From ZC4RG25 sp023428365 (GTDB taxonomy: Bacteria; Pseudomonadota; Alphaproteobacteria; Rhizobiales; Hyphomicrobiaceae), in assembly GCA_050283925.1 (NCBI GenBank), contig JBNOAI010000010.1, positions 204,074-268,073 of the forward strand: DNA of 64,000 nt, written 5' to 3'. Below the pieces are notes generated by a model that did no database searches, was not told where the DNA came from, and was given only the letters and a program-made list of their open reading frames with translations. This document shows, in pieces, positions 44,042 to 53,313 of the stretch. Position 1 is the first letter of the stretch. Each line of letters starts with the position of its first letter. The translations under genes and the position numbers were made by a program.

Positions 44042-45031
44042 GTGTCCCGCAGCGATCTTCCTCATTTGGGTTGTCTTGTTGCATTTGAATGCGTTGCCCG
44101 GCATCTCAGTATTTCGCGAGCTGCTGAAGAGCTGAGCCTGACTCAAGGGGCGATCAGTCGGCAGGTTTCGCGTCTTGAAGCCAGCATGAACGTTAAACTG
44201 TTCAACCGCGTGCGTCAGCGGTTAAGCCTGACAGCGTCCGGAGATGCTTATCTCCTGGTCGTCCGGGAAGCTTTGGATGCCGTCGCCAAGGTCGCTGAGT
44301 TTGGCTCAGTTGGACGCTCAAATCGCAACGTCATTCGCGTTGCAGTCCAACCAGCGTTTGCGCGCCAGTTCCTCCTGCATCGCCTACCGGGCTTCTACGC
44401 AGCCTATCCGTCATACACGATTGATGTCGAATGCTTCCTTGATTACACGCGACTGCGCGACGAGGACTACGACGCGATCATTTACTTCGGCCGTCCGGAT
44501 TCCCGTCGCCAAGTGCATGAAATTTTGATGCAGCCGGATTTCACTCCAGTTTGCAACAGCTCCTATAGCTCGATGCACGGCGTTCGGGACCAGCTCAATC
44601 TCAACCGGATTACCTTCCTTCAATCGAGCGTGTTTCCCGAGCTGTGGGGCAAATGGTTCGAGCTGAATAAGCAATCTATGCCTAGACCCTTCCGTCGGAT
44701 CAGCTTTAATGACTACGCAACGGCTGAGGAGGCGGCACTGGCCGGCCTTGGCATCGCGCTGCTGCCAACCTTCCTCACTGCTGAAAATCTTCGCAGTGGC
44801 CGCCTGAGTGGGATTCCTGGGGCTCCCGTCAAGGAAAGCCTATTCTATCTGATGAGCTACCCAATCAAAAAGGCCAACAAGGAAGGTCTCGGCAAGTTCC
44901 GTCGATGGCTGGTCGATGAAGTCAGGGCGTGGGAACGGTCGCTCGCAGCGCCCCGTCGCCCCTCCGCCATAAATGCTTCTGGTGAACTCAATTGCATGGA
45001 AGTCAGCATGTCAGGTTCTTCGTCAGGGTGA
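44042..45031 (+). CDS. LysR-family transcriptional regulator
   Basis: 329 residues from GTG 44042. The winged helix is at 6-65 (F-E-C-V-A-R-H-L-S-I-S-R-A-A-E-E-L-S-L-T-Q-G split over its two helices, then I-S-R-Q-V-S-R-L-E). A GcvA-like effector domain follows. It is divergent from the dehydrogenase gene across 282 bases (43760-44041), where its binding site is expected. Its 3' end overlaps the permease gene by nine bases tail to tail. Confidence 0.92.
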   Translation: MSRSDLPHLGCLVAFECVARHLSISRAAEELSLTQGAISRQVSRLEASMNVKLFNRVRQRLSLTASGDAYLLVVREALDAVAKVAEFGSVGRSNRNVIRVAVQPAFARQFLLHRLPGFYAAYPSYTIDVECFLDYTRLRDEDYDAIIYFGRPDSRRQVHEILMQPDFTPVCNSSYSSMHGVRDQLNLNRITFLQSSVFPELWGKWFELNKQSMPRPFRRISFNDYATAEEAALAGLGIALLPTFLTAENLRSGRLSGIPGAPVKESLFYLMSYPIKKANKEGLGKFRRWLVDEVRAWERSLAAPRRPSAINASGELNCMEVSMSGSSSG

Positions 45032-46843
45032 TTGCTTGCGGCCGCGCCGTCTTTGTTGCAGGCGCTCTGCAACGAAGATCAAACCCGTAAGGAACATAAG
45101 CAGCATTGTGGATGCGGATGCCAGCGTAGGCGTCACCCGCAGAATTGCGTCATCCCACATCTGCTTCGGCAGCGTTGTCGTTAACCCACCCGTCACAAAC
45201 AGCGCAATCGTCAGCTCATCGAATGATGTGATGAACGCAAACAGGAAGGCCGAGATCAGTCCACCCTTCAGAATTGGTAGCGTGATGTGTTGCAGCGTCC
45301 GCACCGGTGTCGCCCCTAAGCTCGCAGCGGCTTGATCGTAGCGAGTGTCATAGGTTTTCAGAACTGCCATCATGGTGATTACGACGTAAGGCACGGCCAG
45401 GATGCCGTGGCCGATGATTAGTCCGGCATACGACCCCACCAATCCGACACGGGCGTAGAAATAGAACAACGCGACCGCGATAATGATCCGAGGAATGATT
45501 AGTGGTGCCATCAGGAAGCCAAGAATGGCGGCCTTTCCAGGCAATCGTCTACGAGCAAGAGCAAACGCAGCCGGTCCCCCAATCGCCATCGCCAGAATTG
45601 CAGCACCGGTCGCTACGATGAGGGAGCGGACTGTGGCTTGCATCCAAAGTGGCGATTGCCAGAACGCTTCGTACCACCTGAGCGTGAAACCGGCGGGTGG
45701 CCAGTCGATGACGACCGATTCCGTGAACGACACCGGTACCATCAGAAACGCCGGTAGGCACAAGAATAGTAGGATAACGATAACGACGACCCAGAGTGTC
45801 GACCTCCCAAATCGACCAGACTTTTTTCCAGGATTGAGCGGGAAGACCCTGCGGAATGCGCCTCCGATGGAGTCGGTCGATGATCCAAGTGCATTTAGTA
45901 TCCGCCGGCCAGCACGGGCAGACAGACCTTCGCCGGATACAGATGCACTTGTTTGGCGACCCGCACCTCCAGCGAGATTGGACAGTCCGAGCAGGCGGTC
46001 ATAGATCGCAAAAACGGCAAGTCCAGCGGCCAGCAGAAGCATCGACAGTACGCCTGCGAACGACCAGTTCAGAAGATCGACAACCTGCTCGATGATGATC
46101 TGTGTGATCATCGTTTCCCGACGGCCGCCGAGAAACGCTGGCGTGATAAAAAAGCCAAGTGCAGTTATGAAGACCAGCAGGCCACCTGCGGCCAAGCCTG
46201 GCAAGGAAAGAGGAAAGTAGATTCTCCAGAATGCATTCCCAGGCCGTGCGCCAAGCGTTAAAGCAGCTTTGGAGAGGTTGCCATCTATTGCTTCCATGAC
46301 CGAGACCATGGTCATGATGCACAGTGGAATCATTGCATGAGACATGCCAATCAGGACAGCCCGCAGATTGTAGATCAGCTCTTGCGGTGCATCGGTGATG
46401 CCGGCAGCTTGAAGAAACTGATTTAAGACACCGCCTCGCCCGAGGATCACGATCCAGGCGAAGGTGCGGACGAGAAAGCTGGTCCAGAACGGCAGGATTA
46501 CCCAGAACATCAAATGAGATCTAGCTTCCGGTCTGCTGGTCGCGATTAGGTAGGCGACTGGATAGCTGACGACTACGGAAATCAGGGTTGTCCAGGCTGA
46601 AATCTTGAGCGTAATCAGGAGAACTTGAACATAAATGTCGTTCGAGAACAGGCGCTGATAGTGGTCTGTTGTGAAGGCACCGTCTCTCGTCTGCACAGTC
46701 AACAGAAGAAGCTGCCCGACGGGGTACACCATCACTACCGTGAGGAACAGCAGCACCGGCAACAGCGGTACCCACGGCGATAGAACGCGTGAATAGGCTC
46801 TAGGGGCCGGCCAATTGTGCGAGAGATCGTATTTCGCCCTCAC
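45023..46843 (-). CDS. ABC importer permease, two subunits fused (PotB-PotC)
   Basis: 606 residues. Residues 20-290 form one permease domain with its coupling loop near L-S-K-A-A-L-T-L-G-A (about 192). A hydrophilic linker of about 50 residues (295-345) follows. Residues 348-600 form a second permease with Y-D-Q-A-A-A-S-L-G-A (about 496). In most species PotB and PotC are separate chains, as in the other importer of this window. The ATG overlaps the ATPase stop in ATGA (46840-46843). The whole membrane pore of the importer is thus one polypeptide. Confidence 0.9.
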   Translation of the reverse strand: MRAKYDLSHNWPAPRAYSRVLSPWVPLLPVLLFLTVVMVYPVGQLLLLTVQTRDGAFTTDHYQRLFSNDIYVQVLLITLKISAWTTLISVVVSYPVAYLIATSRPEARSHLMFWVILPFWTSFLVRTFAWIVILGRGGVLNQFLQAAGITDAPQELIYNLRAVLIGMSHAMIPLCIMTMVSVMEAIDGNLSKAALTLGARPGNAFWRIYFPLSLPGLAAGGLLVFITALGFFITPAFLGGRRETMITQIIIEQVVDLLNWSFAGVLSMLLLAAGLAVFAIYDRLLGLSNLAGGAGRQTSASVSGEGLSARAGRRILNALGSSTDSIGGAFRRVFPLNPGKKSGRFGRSTLWVVVIVILLFLCLPAFLMVPVSFTESVVIDWPPAGFTLRWYEAFWQSPLWMQATVRSLIVATGAAILAMAIGGPAAFALARRRLPGKAAILGFLMAPLIIPRIIIAVALFYFYARVGLVGSYAGLIIGHGILAVPYVVITMMAVLKTYDTRYDQAAASLGATPVRTLQHITLPILKGGLISAFLFAFITSFDELTIALFVTGGLTTTLPKQMWDDAILRVTPTLASASTMLLMFLTGLIFVAERLQQRRRGRKQSP

Positions 46844-47925
46844 GAACCCGCTCCCGGCAACAGGACTGTCGCTTGAACTGGCCAGGAGATGGAGATTGTC
46901 GTGCCGGGCTGCGGAAGAGACCCGTTCTTTGAGGTCAGAGTTTCGCAGAAGACGGTTTCTCCGCCTGGTGTCTTTACGAAGAACTTCGTCACGTTCCCAG
47001 TGAAGATTGTTTCTTCAAGTGCGCCGGTAATGGTGTTCATGCCGTCGACTTTCGAGCCGACCACGATACTTTCCGGTCGGACCAGCAGACTGCATGGCCC
47101 TTTGTTGAACCGATCGTCGGCTGGAGCCATGATCTTATGGTGTCCAAGCCGCGGACTGCGAACGCTGGCAAGTCCGCCAGCCGTTGTCTCAACGTTGGCA
47201 GCAAAGATATTTGACTCGCCAAGGAAGTCCGCCGCGAAAATTGTCCTTGGGTGAAAATAGATCTCCTCTGGAGCGCCGAACTGCTCTATGCGTCCATGGT
47301 TCATCAGACACACCCGATCAGACATGGTCAGTGCCTCTTGCTGATCGTGCGTGACGTAAAGAATGGTAGTACCGAGCTGCTTGTGCAGATGTTTGATCTC
47401 GATCTGCAGCTGATCGCGGAGCTTCTTGTCGAGAGCTCCCAGCGGTTCATCCATAAGAATCAGGCTGGGCTTGAACACGACGCAGCGCGCAAGCGCGATG
47501 CGTTGTTGCTGGCCACCGGAAAGAGCGCTTGGCAATCTGTCGGCAACATGCGGAAGCTGCACGATCTCCAGCACGCGCCGCACTTCGCTGTCTATCTCGG
47601 TTTCGCTTGCTTTGCGCATCCGGAGCGGGAAGGCAATATTCTCGTAGATCGACAGGTGCGGGAATAGGGCATAGTTCTGAAAAACCATGCCGATATCGCG
47701 CGCATACGGCGGTGCATACGTTGCGCGACGACCGTCTATCCAGATCTCACCGCTGTCCGGTTCAAGCAATCCTGCAATCATCATGAGCAAGGTTGTCTTT
47801 CCGGAGCCCGAAGGCCCAAGAAGAGTGACAAATTGTCCTTCCGCAACGTGCAGGTCGGTTGGGGCCAGCGCGACGGCCTTGGCGTAACTCTTGCTAAGTT
47901 TCTCGACGGCAAGCTTGTATCTCAT
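46840..47925 (-). CDS. ABC importer ATP-binding subunit (PotA/CysA-like)
   Basis: 361 residues from ATG 47925, favoured over TTG 47934 since GAGG precedes it. Walker A G-P-S-G-S-G-K-T-T is at about 37, Q-loop V-F-Q-N-Y-A-L-F-P-H at about 81, signature L-S-G-G-Q-Q-Q-R near 135, Walker B L-I-L-M-D-E-P-L-G-A-L-D near 155 and V-T-H-D-Q. A C-terminal TOBE domain begins near 280. It is first in the operon and drives the fused permease. Confidence 0.92.
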   Translation of the reverse strand: MRYKLAVEKLSKSYAKAVALAPTDLHVAEGQFVTLLGPSGSGKTTLLMMIAGLLEPDSGEIWIDGRRATYAPPYARDIGMVFQNYALFPHLSIYENIAFPLRMRKASETEIDSEVRRVLEIVQLPHVADRLPSALSGGQQQRIALARCVVFKPSLILMDEPLGALDKKLRDQLQIEIKHLHKQLGTTILYVTHDQQEALTMSDRVCLMNHGRIEQFGAPEEIYFHPRTIFAADFLGESNIFAANVETTAGGLASVRSPRLGHHKIMAPADDRFNKGPCSLLVRPESIVVGSKVDGMNTITGALEETIFTGNVTKFFVKTPGGETVFCETLTSKNGSLPQPGTTISISWPVQATVLLPGAGS

Positions 47926-48620
47926 TGACCTCAATCACATTTTCGATTCGCGTCGGAGCTTTTACTAGCTGCGAGCGCACTGATCTGGAAGATGGTCCAG
48001 AGTAACGCCGAGCTTGAGACCTAGAACGGGTGCGCAGAAAGTCAAACGCCGATGATCGGTAGTGGACGGCAGCAGCACAAGCGACCTTTTGGAAAAAACT
48101 CATTCCGCTTGGGAAAGATGTCGCAAGTCTTGTCTTCTGGCGGGTGGGTGACGTTGGCGAGGTACAGGTTCGCTGTGCGATCTCACCAAATAATTTGCAA
48201 TCCCCCCAACTAGTCGAGCGGCTGGCAGCCAAAGTCGTATTGGAGCCAGCACATACCGACACCGAGATCGTTCTCGGAAAACCTGCGTCTAGAGAACGCA
48301 ACGATGCGGTGAGGAAGAGCCCTGGAGATGGAATAAATCCATGTTTTAGATGCGCCCGATGAACTCCGCCGCTACGCTGCGGTGGCGGTCCTGATCACGT
48401 TGCACCCCGCCATCTTCCACAGCCCAAAAGAACCAAGACCCGATGTCCGAAATCTCTGTCTAGTGACGACAATGATCTACCGCATTGTCCCAATTGCAGA
48501 CCTCAAGGGTACAGAGCCAGCGACGCAAAATAACGCCGCCGACCATGTCTGGTCTTAGGGGTATCGCGTCACAGGATCAGATATCGATCTTCTTCGCGAG
48601 CTCGATCGCTTTATCGCCGT
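47926..48620. other. Non-coding stretch between importer and arsenic genes
   Basis: 695 bases. Frames on both strands are interrupted and show no family pattern. It must contain the importer promoter near 47926-48050. No terminator for arsC is evident. Confidence 0.35.
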
Positions 48621-49049
48621 CTAGTTTCTGAGAGGGCGCCGTCCGCTTTGGTCGATGACCACTTCGCCGTCGTCTTTGGTGAAGGGGCCGATGTCAGGAT
48701 TGGGCAGGATATCGAGGACTGCCTCGGATGGGCGGCAGAGCCGCGTACCCTTGGGCGTCACAACGATTGGCCGATTGATCAGAATAGGATGGGCAAGCAT
48801 GAAACCGATGATCTCGGCATCCGACCATTTGGAGTCGTCAAGACCAAGTGCATCGTAAGGTGTGTCTTTGCGCCGGAGCAGCGCACGCGGCGTGATGCCC
48901 ATGTCCCGAATGAGTTCAATGAGCCGGTCACGGCACGGCGGCGTCTTCAGATATTCGATGATTTCAGGCTCCTCGCCCGACTGACGGATCATAGCGAGAG
49001 TGTTGCGTGAGGTTCCGCAGGCGGGATTGTGATAGATCGTGATGCTCAT
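48621..49049 (-). CDS. arsC: Arsenate reductase, glutaredoxin-dependent
   Basis: 142 residues. The active-site C-G-T-S-R-N-T-L at residue 11 carries the single catalytic cysteine of the plasmid R773 ArsC class. N-R-P-I-V-V-T-P-K-G-T-R-L-C-R-P (about 92) supplies the arginines that hold arsenate. The enzyme reduces arsenate to arsenite using glutathione and glutaredoxin. It lies two bases after the exporter stop, in one operon with it. Confidence 0.95.
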   Translation of the reverse strand: MSITIYHNPACGTSRNTLAMIRQSGEEPEIIEYLKTPPCRDRLIELIRDMGITPRALLRRKDTPYDALGLDDSKWSDAEIIGFMLAHPILINRPIVVTPKGTRLCRPSEAVLDILPNPDIGPFTKDDGEVVIDQSGRRPLRN

Positions 49050-49051
49050 CG

Positions 49052-50116
49052 TTATCGTCCGCGCTGAGGAGTTTGAGCTGTTGGATGTGGCCTCGCACCC
49101 GCCTCATACCACCCCTTGGACGCATTCACGATTTTCACGACTGACAGCATAACGGGCACCTCAATTAGAACACCAACCACCGTCGCGAGCGCTGCACCAG
49201 AATTAAAGCCGAACAGGCTGATCGCTGCCGCAACGGCAAGCTCGAAAAAGTTGCTGGCGCCTATCAGGGCGGAGGGCGCAGCTACATTATGCGCCTCGCC
49301 GGCAGCGCGGTTCAGCAGATAGGCAAGGCCTGAATTGAAATAGACCTGGATCAAGATCGGCACGGCCAGCATGGCGATGATCAAAGGCTGCGCGAGGATT
49401 TGTTCGCCCTGGAAGCCGAACAGCAGCACGAGCGTCGCAAGCAAAGCCACAATCGAGACCGGTCCGAGTTTGGAGAGCAACGCATTCAAACCAGCGTCGC
49501 CGCGGCCCGACAGTACAGATCGGCGCAAGAGCTGCGCAATGATCACCGGCACCACGATGTAGAGCACCACAGAAAGTAGCAACGTCTCCCAAGGGACGGT
49601 GATCGCGGAAAGGCCGAGTAGCAACGCAACGATTGGGGCAAAGGCGAACACCATAATGACATCGTTGAGCGCCACCTGGCTCAGCGTGAAATGTGGTTCC
49701 CCGTCGGAAAGATTGCTCCAGACGAAGACCATGGCCGTGCACGGCGCAGCGGCGAGCAAGATGAGGCCCGCGATATAGCTGTTAATCTGGTCGGCCGGCA
49801 GATAGGGCCGGAAAAGCCAGCCGATGAACAGCCAGCCGAGCAGGGCCATCGAGAACGGCTTCACCGCCCAGTTGATGAACAGCGTCACGCCGATGCCGCG
49901 CCAGTGCTCTTTGACTTTGGATAGCGCGGCGAAGTCGATCTTCATCAGCATCGGAATGATCATCAGCCAAATCAACGCGGCCACCGGCAGGTTGACCTTG
50001 GCGATCTCGGCTGAGCCGATGGTCTGAAACAGGCCCGGCATCATCCAGCCGAGCGCAATACCGGCGATAATGCAAAGGACGACCCAGAAGGTCAGATAGC
50101 GCTCGAAGACCGACAC
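49052..50116 (-). CDS. acr3: Arsenite efflux permease, Acr3 family
   Basis: 354 residues with about ten membrane helices. The Acr3 signature is clear: A-A-P-C-T-A-M-V-F-V-W-S-N-L-S-D-G around residue 125, where the cysteine is essential for arsenite transport, and L-N-D-V-I-M (about 151). It exports As(III) produced by ArsC. The gene is divergent from arsR with 81 bases between the starts, and an inverted repeat in that gap is the likely ArsR operator. Confidence 0.95.
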   Translation of the reverse strand: MSVFERYLTFWVVLCIIAGIALGWMMPGLFQTIGSAEIAKVNLPVAALIWLMIIPMLMKIDFAALSKVKEHWRGIGVTLFINWAVKPFSMALLGWLFIGWLFRPYLPADQINSYIAGLILLAAAPCTAMVFVWSNLSDGEPHFTLSQVALNDVIMVFAFAPIVALLLGLSAITVPWETLLLSVVLYIVVPVIIAQLLRRSVLSGRGDAGLNALLSKLGPVSIVALLATLVLLFGFQGEQILAQPLIIAMLAVPILIQVYFNSGLAYLLNRAAGEAHNVAAPSALIGASNFFELAVAAAISLFGFNSGAALATVVGVLIEVPVMLSVVKIVNASKGWYEAGARPHPTAQTPQRGR

Positions 50117-50147
50117 TGCTCATGCTCCGTGTTTCTTTATTTCTATG

Positions 50148-50157
50148 TTTCTAGAAA
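50148..50157. promoter_or_regulatory. Candidate ArsR operator
   Basis: TTTCTAGAAA is a perfect 10-base palindrome, extended by AT on both sides with one mismatch. It is centred between the divergent acr3 and arsR starts, in AT-rich promoter DNA. Confidence 0.55.
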
Positions 50158-50197
50158 TATCATTGAAACACGTCAACCCCTCTGTTATGACAGTCCC

Positions 50198-50521
50198 ATG
50201 AAACTCGACGACGCAGCCGCGCGCCTCGAAGCCCTGGGCAATCCGACCCGGCTCAAGATCTATCGTGCTCTGGTCAAAGCTGGAGAGAGTGGCCTCAGCG
50301 TCGGCAAGCTGCAATCCAAGCTCGACATCGCGGCGTCGACGCTGTCGCATCATCTGAAGACGATGCTCATTGTCGGCCTCATCCATCAGGAGCGGCAATC
50401 GACGACGCTCATCTGCCGCGCCAACTACGACGTCATGCGTTCGCTCGTCGATTTCCTCGTCGAGGAATGCTGCGCCGAGGGCGTGTGCCCGCCAGTCTGC
50501 GTGAAAACCGATGCGGCCTGA
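50198..50521 (+). CDS. arsR: ArsR-family metalloregulator
   Basis: 107 residues from ATG 50198; an upstream in-frame start at 50129 would add non-conserved sequence that covers the operator. The winged helix shows L-G-N-P-T-R-L-K-I-Y-R-A-L (about 11) and A-A-S-T-L-S-H-H-L-K-T-M (about 47). Cysteines at the C terminus (E-C-C-A-E-G-V-C-P-P-V-C) probably bind arsenite, as in ArsR types with C-terminal sites. It should repress both its own gene and acr3-arsC. Confidence 0.93.
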   Translation: MKLDDAAARLEALGNPTRLKIYRALVKAGESGLSVGKLQSKLDIAASTLSHHLKTMLIVGLIHQERQSTTLICRANYDVMRSLVDFLVEECCAEGVCPPVCVKTDAA

Positions 50522-50552
50522 GTAGTCCTGCATTCTCTGGAGCGATCGATCC

Positions 50553-51905
50553 ATGAACGAAGCTGCGAAGACCGTTGCGATCATTGGCGCCGGGCCCGTC
50601 GGACTCGCGGCAGCTGCGCACGCGATTGAACGCGGTCTGCATCCGATCGTTCTCGAAGCCGGGCCGGCTGCCGGTCACGCCATCCGGCAGTGGAGCCACG
50701 TGCGCATGTTCTCGCCGTGGGAATACAATATCGACAAATCCGCGGAGCGCTTGCTGTCAGCAACCGGCTGGAACATCCCCGATCCCGCGTCCTATCCGAC
50801 AGGCGGCGATCTCATCGCGCGCTACGTCGAGCCTCTGGCGGAGCGCACCGCACTCAAAGATCACATCAGGACCTCGGCGCACGTGACGGGCATCAGCCGC
50901 TTTGGTTTCGACAAGGCCAAGAGTAAAGGGCGCGAAGCTGCGCCATTCGAAATCCGCTATCAGAACGGCATCGAGCCGCAAACGCTCAAAGCCGACGCCG
51001 TGATCGATGCATCGGGGACGTGGTTCTCGCCTGGCCCTGCTGGCGTCAACGGTTTGGCCGCTTCCGGCGAAATGGAGCACTCTTCTCACATTGCGTACGG
51101 TATGCCGGACGTCCTCGGAGCGGATCGAGGCCGTTATGCTGGTAAGACCGTTGCCGTGCTCGGTGCCGGGCACTCGGCGATCGGCATTTTGATCGACCTC
51201 GTTCGTGTAAAGGACGAAGCGCCTGACACGACCGTCGTGTGGTTGATGCGAGGCGACAGACCCGAGAAGGCCTTTGGTGGGGGCGCCAACGACAAGCTCG
51301 CCGCGCGCGGCGAGCTGGGCTCAAGCTTCGCCCGCCTCGTGTCCGAAGGCCGGCTGCGGGTGGAAACGGGCTTTGGGATGACGCATCTCGCGAAGAAGGA
51401 TGGCCGCTTGCGCATCGGTGGGGGCTCGGCCTGCTGCGGCAGGCACGTCATGGCTGATGAACTGATCGTCGCCACCGGGTTTCGTCCTGATCTTGGCTTC
51501 CTGTCGGAGCTACGACTCTCGCTCGACCCGGCGCTCGACTGCCCGACGGCCCTGGCGCCGCTGATCGATCCCAACGAGCACAGCTGCGGCACCGTCCGTC
51601 CGCATGGCGCCCATGAACTTTCTCATGCTGAGCCCGGCTTCTACATCGCCGGGATGAAGGCTTACGGCCGTGCACCAACGTTTCTGATGCTCACCGGGTA
51701 CGAGCAGGTCCGCTCCATAGTTGCCGATATTGCCGGAGACAAGGAAGCAGCGGCGCGTGTCGAGCTGGTCCTGCCGGAAACAGGAGTTTGCTCGCGCTCC
51801 CCCGTCGAAGCCGCGGCGCAAGGCTGCTGCGGCGAGCCACCAAAGCAGGAACAAAACGTTTGTTGCGCAACTGGTAGCCGGGCCGCATCTCCTGGCCGGG
51901 CGTGA
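50553..51905 (+). CDS. FAD/NAD(P)-dependent oxidoreductase of arsenic operons (ArsO-like)
   Basis: 450 residues. FAD motif I-I-G-A-G-P-V-G-L-A-A-A is at residue 10 and a second dinucleotide motif V-L-G-A-G-H-S-A-I-G at about 202, the arrangement of flavin monooxygenases. G-R-A-P-T-F-L-M-L-T-G-Y-E-Q (about 373) is characteristic of the members found in ars operons. The C-terminal tail holds cysteine pairs (Q-G-C-C-G, N-V-C-C) that could bind arsenite. The last 12 residues overlap antisense to a truncated SDR gene, so the natural C terminus may have been exchanged. It follows arsR by 31 bases. Confidence 0.85.
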   Translation: MNEAAKTVAIIGAGPVGLAAAAHAIERGLHPIVLEAGPAAGHAIRQWSHVRMFSPWEYNIDKSAERLLSATGWNIPDPASYPTGGDLIARYVEPLAERTALKDHIRTSAHVTGISRFGFDKAKSKGREAAPFEIRYQNGIEPQTLKADAVIDASGTWFSPGPAGVNGLAASGEMEHSSHIAYGMPDVLGADRGRYAGKTVAVLGAGHSAIGILIDLVRVKDEAPDTTVVWLMRGDRPEKAFGGGANDKLAARGELGSSFARLVSEGRLRVETGFGMTHLAKKDGRLRIGGGSACCGRHVMADELIVATGFRPDLGFLSELRLSLDPALDCPTALAPLIDPNEHSCGTVRPHGAHELSHAEPGFYIAGMKAYGRAPTFLMLTGYEQVRSIVADIAGDKEAAARVELVLPETGVCSRSPVEAAAQGCCGEPPKQEQNVCCATGSRAASPGRA

Positions 51906-52146
51906 GATCGGTCTGCACCGCCGGCGGCGCCAGCTCGATGATCTCGACCTTGCCCTTCAACGCTTCGCGCAGCGCGACTGTGTACGAATGCAGCGCCGCC
52001 TTGGTCGCATTGTAGGTCGGCGTCGTGACGAGCGGCACGAAGGCGAGCCCCGACGTGACGTTGATAATTGCCGCATGGGGTCGCCCGGCGAGATGGTCGA
52101 TCAGGGCATTCGTCAGGCGGATCGGTCCCAGCAGATTGGTGTTGGT
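51892..52146 (-). pseudogene. Truncated short-chain dehydrogenase (DltE-like), middle part
   Basis: The fragment reads T-N-L-L-G-P-I-R-L-T-N-A-L, then I-I-N-V-T-S-G-L-A-F-V-P and T-Y-N-A-T-K-A-A-L-H-S-Y, with catalytic Ser, Tyr and Lys. About 90 N-terminal residues including the cofactor glycines are missing. After P-G-Q the frame no longer follows the family. Both ends are therefore broken, and the 3' end abuts the flavoprotein gene tail to tail, marking a recombination scar. Confidence 0.75.
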
Positions 52147-52190
52147 ACGTGCAGCAGGCACACGTAAAAACTACTATCGCCGCGTGCAAG

Positions 52191-52484
52191 CTAGATCGGC
52201 ACCGGCTGCCATTCCAAGCTCATCAACTTTTCACGGAACGCGAACCGCACGATATGAGCCTCAACGACATGCTTCATGCGTTCCAGAAGAGTGTCATCCT
52301 CGGCCCGGATTTCGAAAACTAGAACGCTACCTAGCGCACGCATCTCCAGGCGCCCGTACGGCATCTCTGCCACGCCATGAAAAGCATCATAGTGAACCTC
52401 AACCTTGTGCGAAAAATGCTTGCACATCATCTGCAGATAACGAGATGCGCGCTCGGTTTCGAACTGGCTTACCGCCGTTAGCAT
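52191..52484 (-). CDS. DUF2218 protein linked to siderophore uptake
   Basis: 97 residues from ATG 52484, with AAGGAA about 8 bases upstream. DUF2218 is recognised from the Y-L-Q-M-M-C-K-H-F-S-H-K start and the F-E-I-R-A-E-D (about 59) and L-E-R-M-K-H-V-V-E-A-H-I-V-R-F-A end. The family is regularly found next to iron/siderophore ABC transporters, as here (23 bases after the ATPase stop). Its molecular role is unknown. Confidence 0.82.
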   Translation of the reverse strand: MLTAVSQFETERASRYLQMMCKHFSHKVEVHYDAFHGVAEMPYGRLEMRALGSVLVFEIRAEDDTLLERMKHVVEAHIVRFAFREKLMSLEWQPVPI

Positions 52485-52506
52485 CACGGCAATTCCTTGG
52501 ATAAGG

Positions 52507-53313
52507 CTACGTGGATCTCTGGATTACGTCATCAACCAAGACATGTACGTGCCCAAGTGAGGTCGTCTCGATATGAGCACTCACCCCATAGACCGTTGCC
52601 AGCATCTCTATCGTCAATACCGACGATGGAGTGCCATGCGCGATGACCGTGCCGCGATGAAGGATCGCGATCCTGTCTGCCCAGCGTGCGGCGAGGTTGA
52701 GATCGTGCACGACGATAACGACAATGCGCCCCTCGCTCGCCAGCCTGCGAACGAGGCGCATCACCGAAACCTGATAGTGCAGATCCAGAGCGCTCGTTGG
52801 TTCGTCCAACAAGAGCACACGCGGCTCACTTGCTATGGCCTGGGCCAAACTCACAAGTTGGCGTTGCCCTCCTGAAAGTCGATCCAAATATTCTAAAGCA
52901 AGGTGGCCGATCGACAGGTTTTCCAAAGCAGCGAGCGCGTGGGCAGGTACATCATCGTTTGCTGCTCTGAGCCACGGCCGATGCGTCGCCTTCAACGCCG
53001 TCATGACCGACTCGATAACGGTCAGCGAAACTCCTTGGGGCAGTGCTTGCGGCATGAATGCGATCAGTGATGCTCTCTCGGCCGCGCTCATCGCCAACAG
53101 ATCGTGATTTCCGAGGCGAATTGCGCCATCACTTTGCAGCAACCCCGCAAGCGCCATCAGCAGCGTCGATTTTCCGGCAGCATTGGGACCAACCAATGCT
53201 GTAACGTGACCCGGCGCCAACGGCCCAAAATCGAGTTTGTGAATGACCGGGCGGCCTGGATAATCGGCCGTCAGTTTTTCGACGATCAGCGCGTCTTTCG
53301 CGGCCGGCTGCAT
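52507..53313 (-). CDS. Iron-siderophore ABC importer, ATP-binding subunit
   Basis: 268 residues of the FecE/FhuC class: Walker A G-P-N-A-A-G-K-S-T at about 42, Q-loop F-M-P-Q-A-L-P near 87, signature L-S-G-G-Q-R-Q-L at about 145, Walker B V-L-L-L-D-E-P-T-S-A-L-D and the switch V-V-H-D-L-N. The start codon shares one base with the permease stop, so translation is coupled. It powers uptake of ferric siderophore from the periplasm. Confidence 0.92.
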   Translation of the reverse strand: MQPAAKDALIVEKLTADYPGRPVIHKLDFGPLAPGHVTALVGPNAAGKSTLLMALAGLLQSDGAIRLGNHDLLAMSAAERASLIAFMPQALPQGVSLTVIESVMTALKATHRPWLRAANDDVPAHALAALENLSIGHLALEYLDRLSGGQRQLVSLAQAIASEPRVLLLDEPTSALDLHYQVSVMRLVRRLASEGRIVVIVVHDLNLAARWADRIAILHRGTVIAHGTPSSVLTIEMLATVYGVSAHIETTSLGHVHVLVDDVIQRST

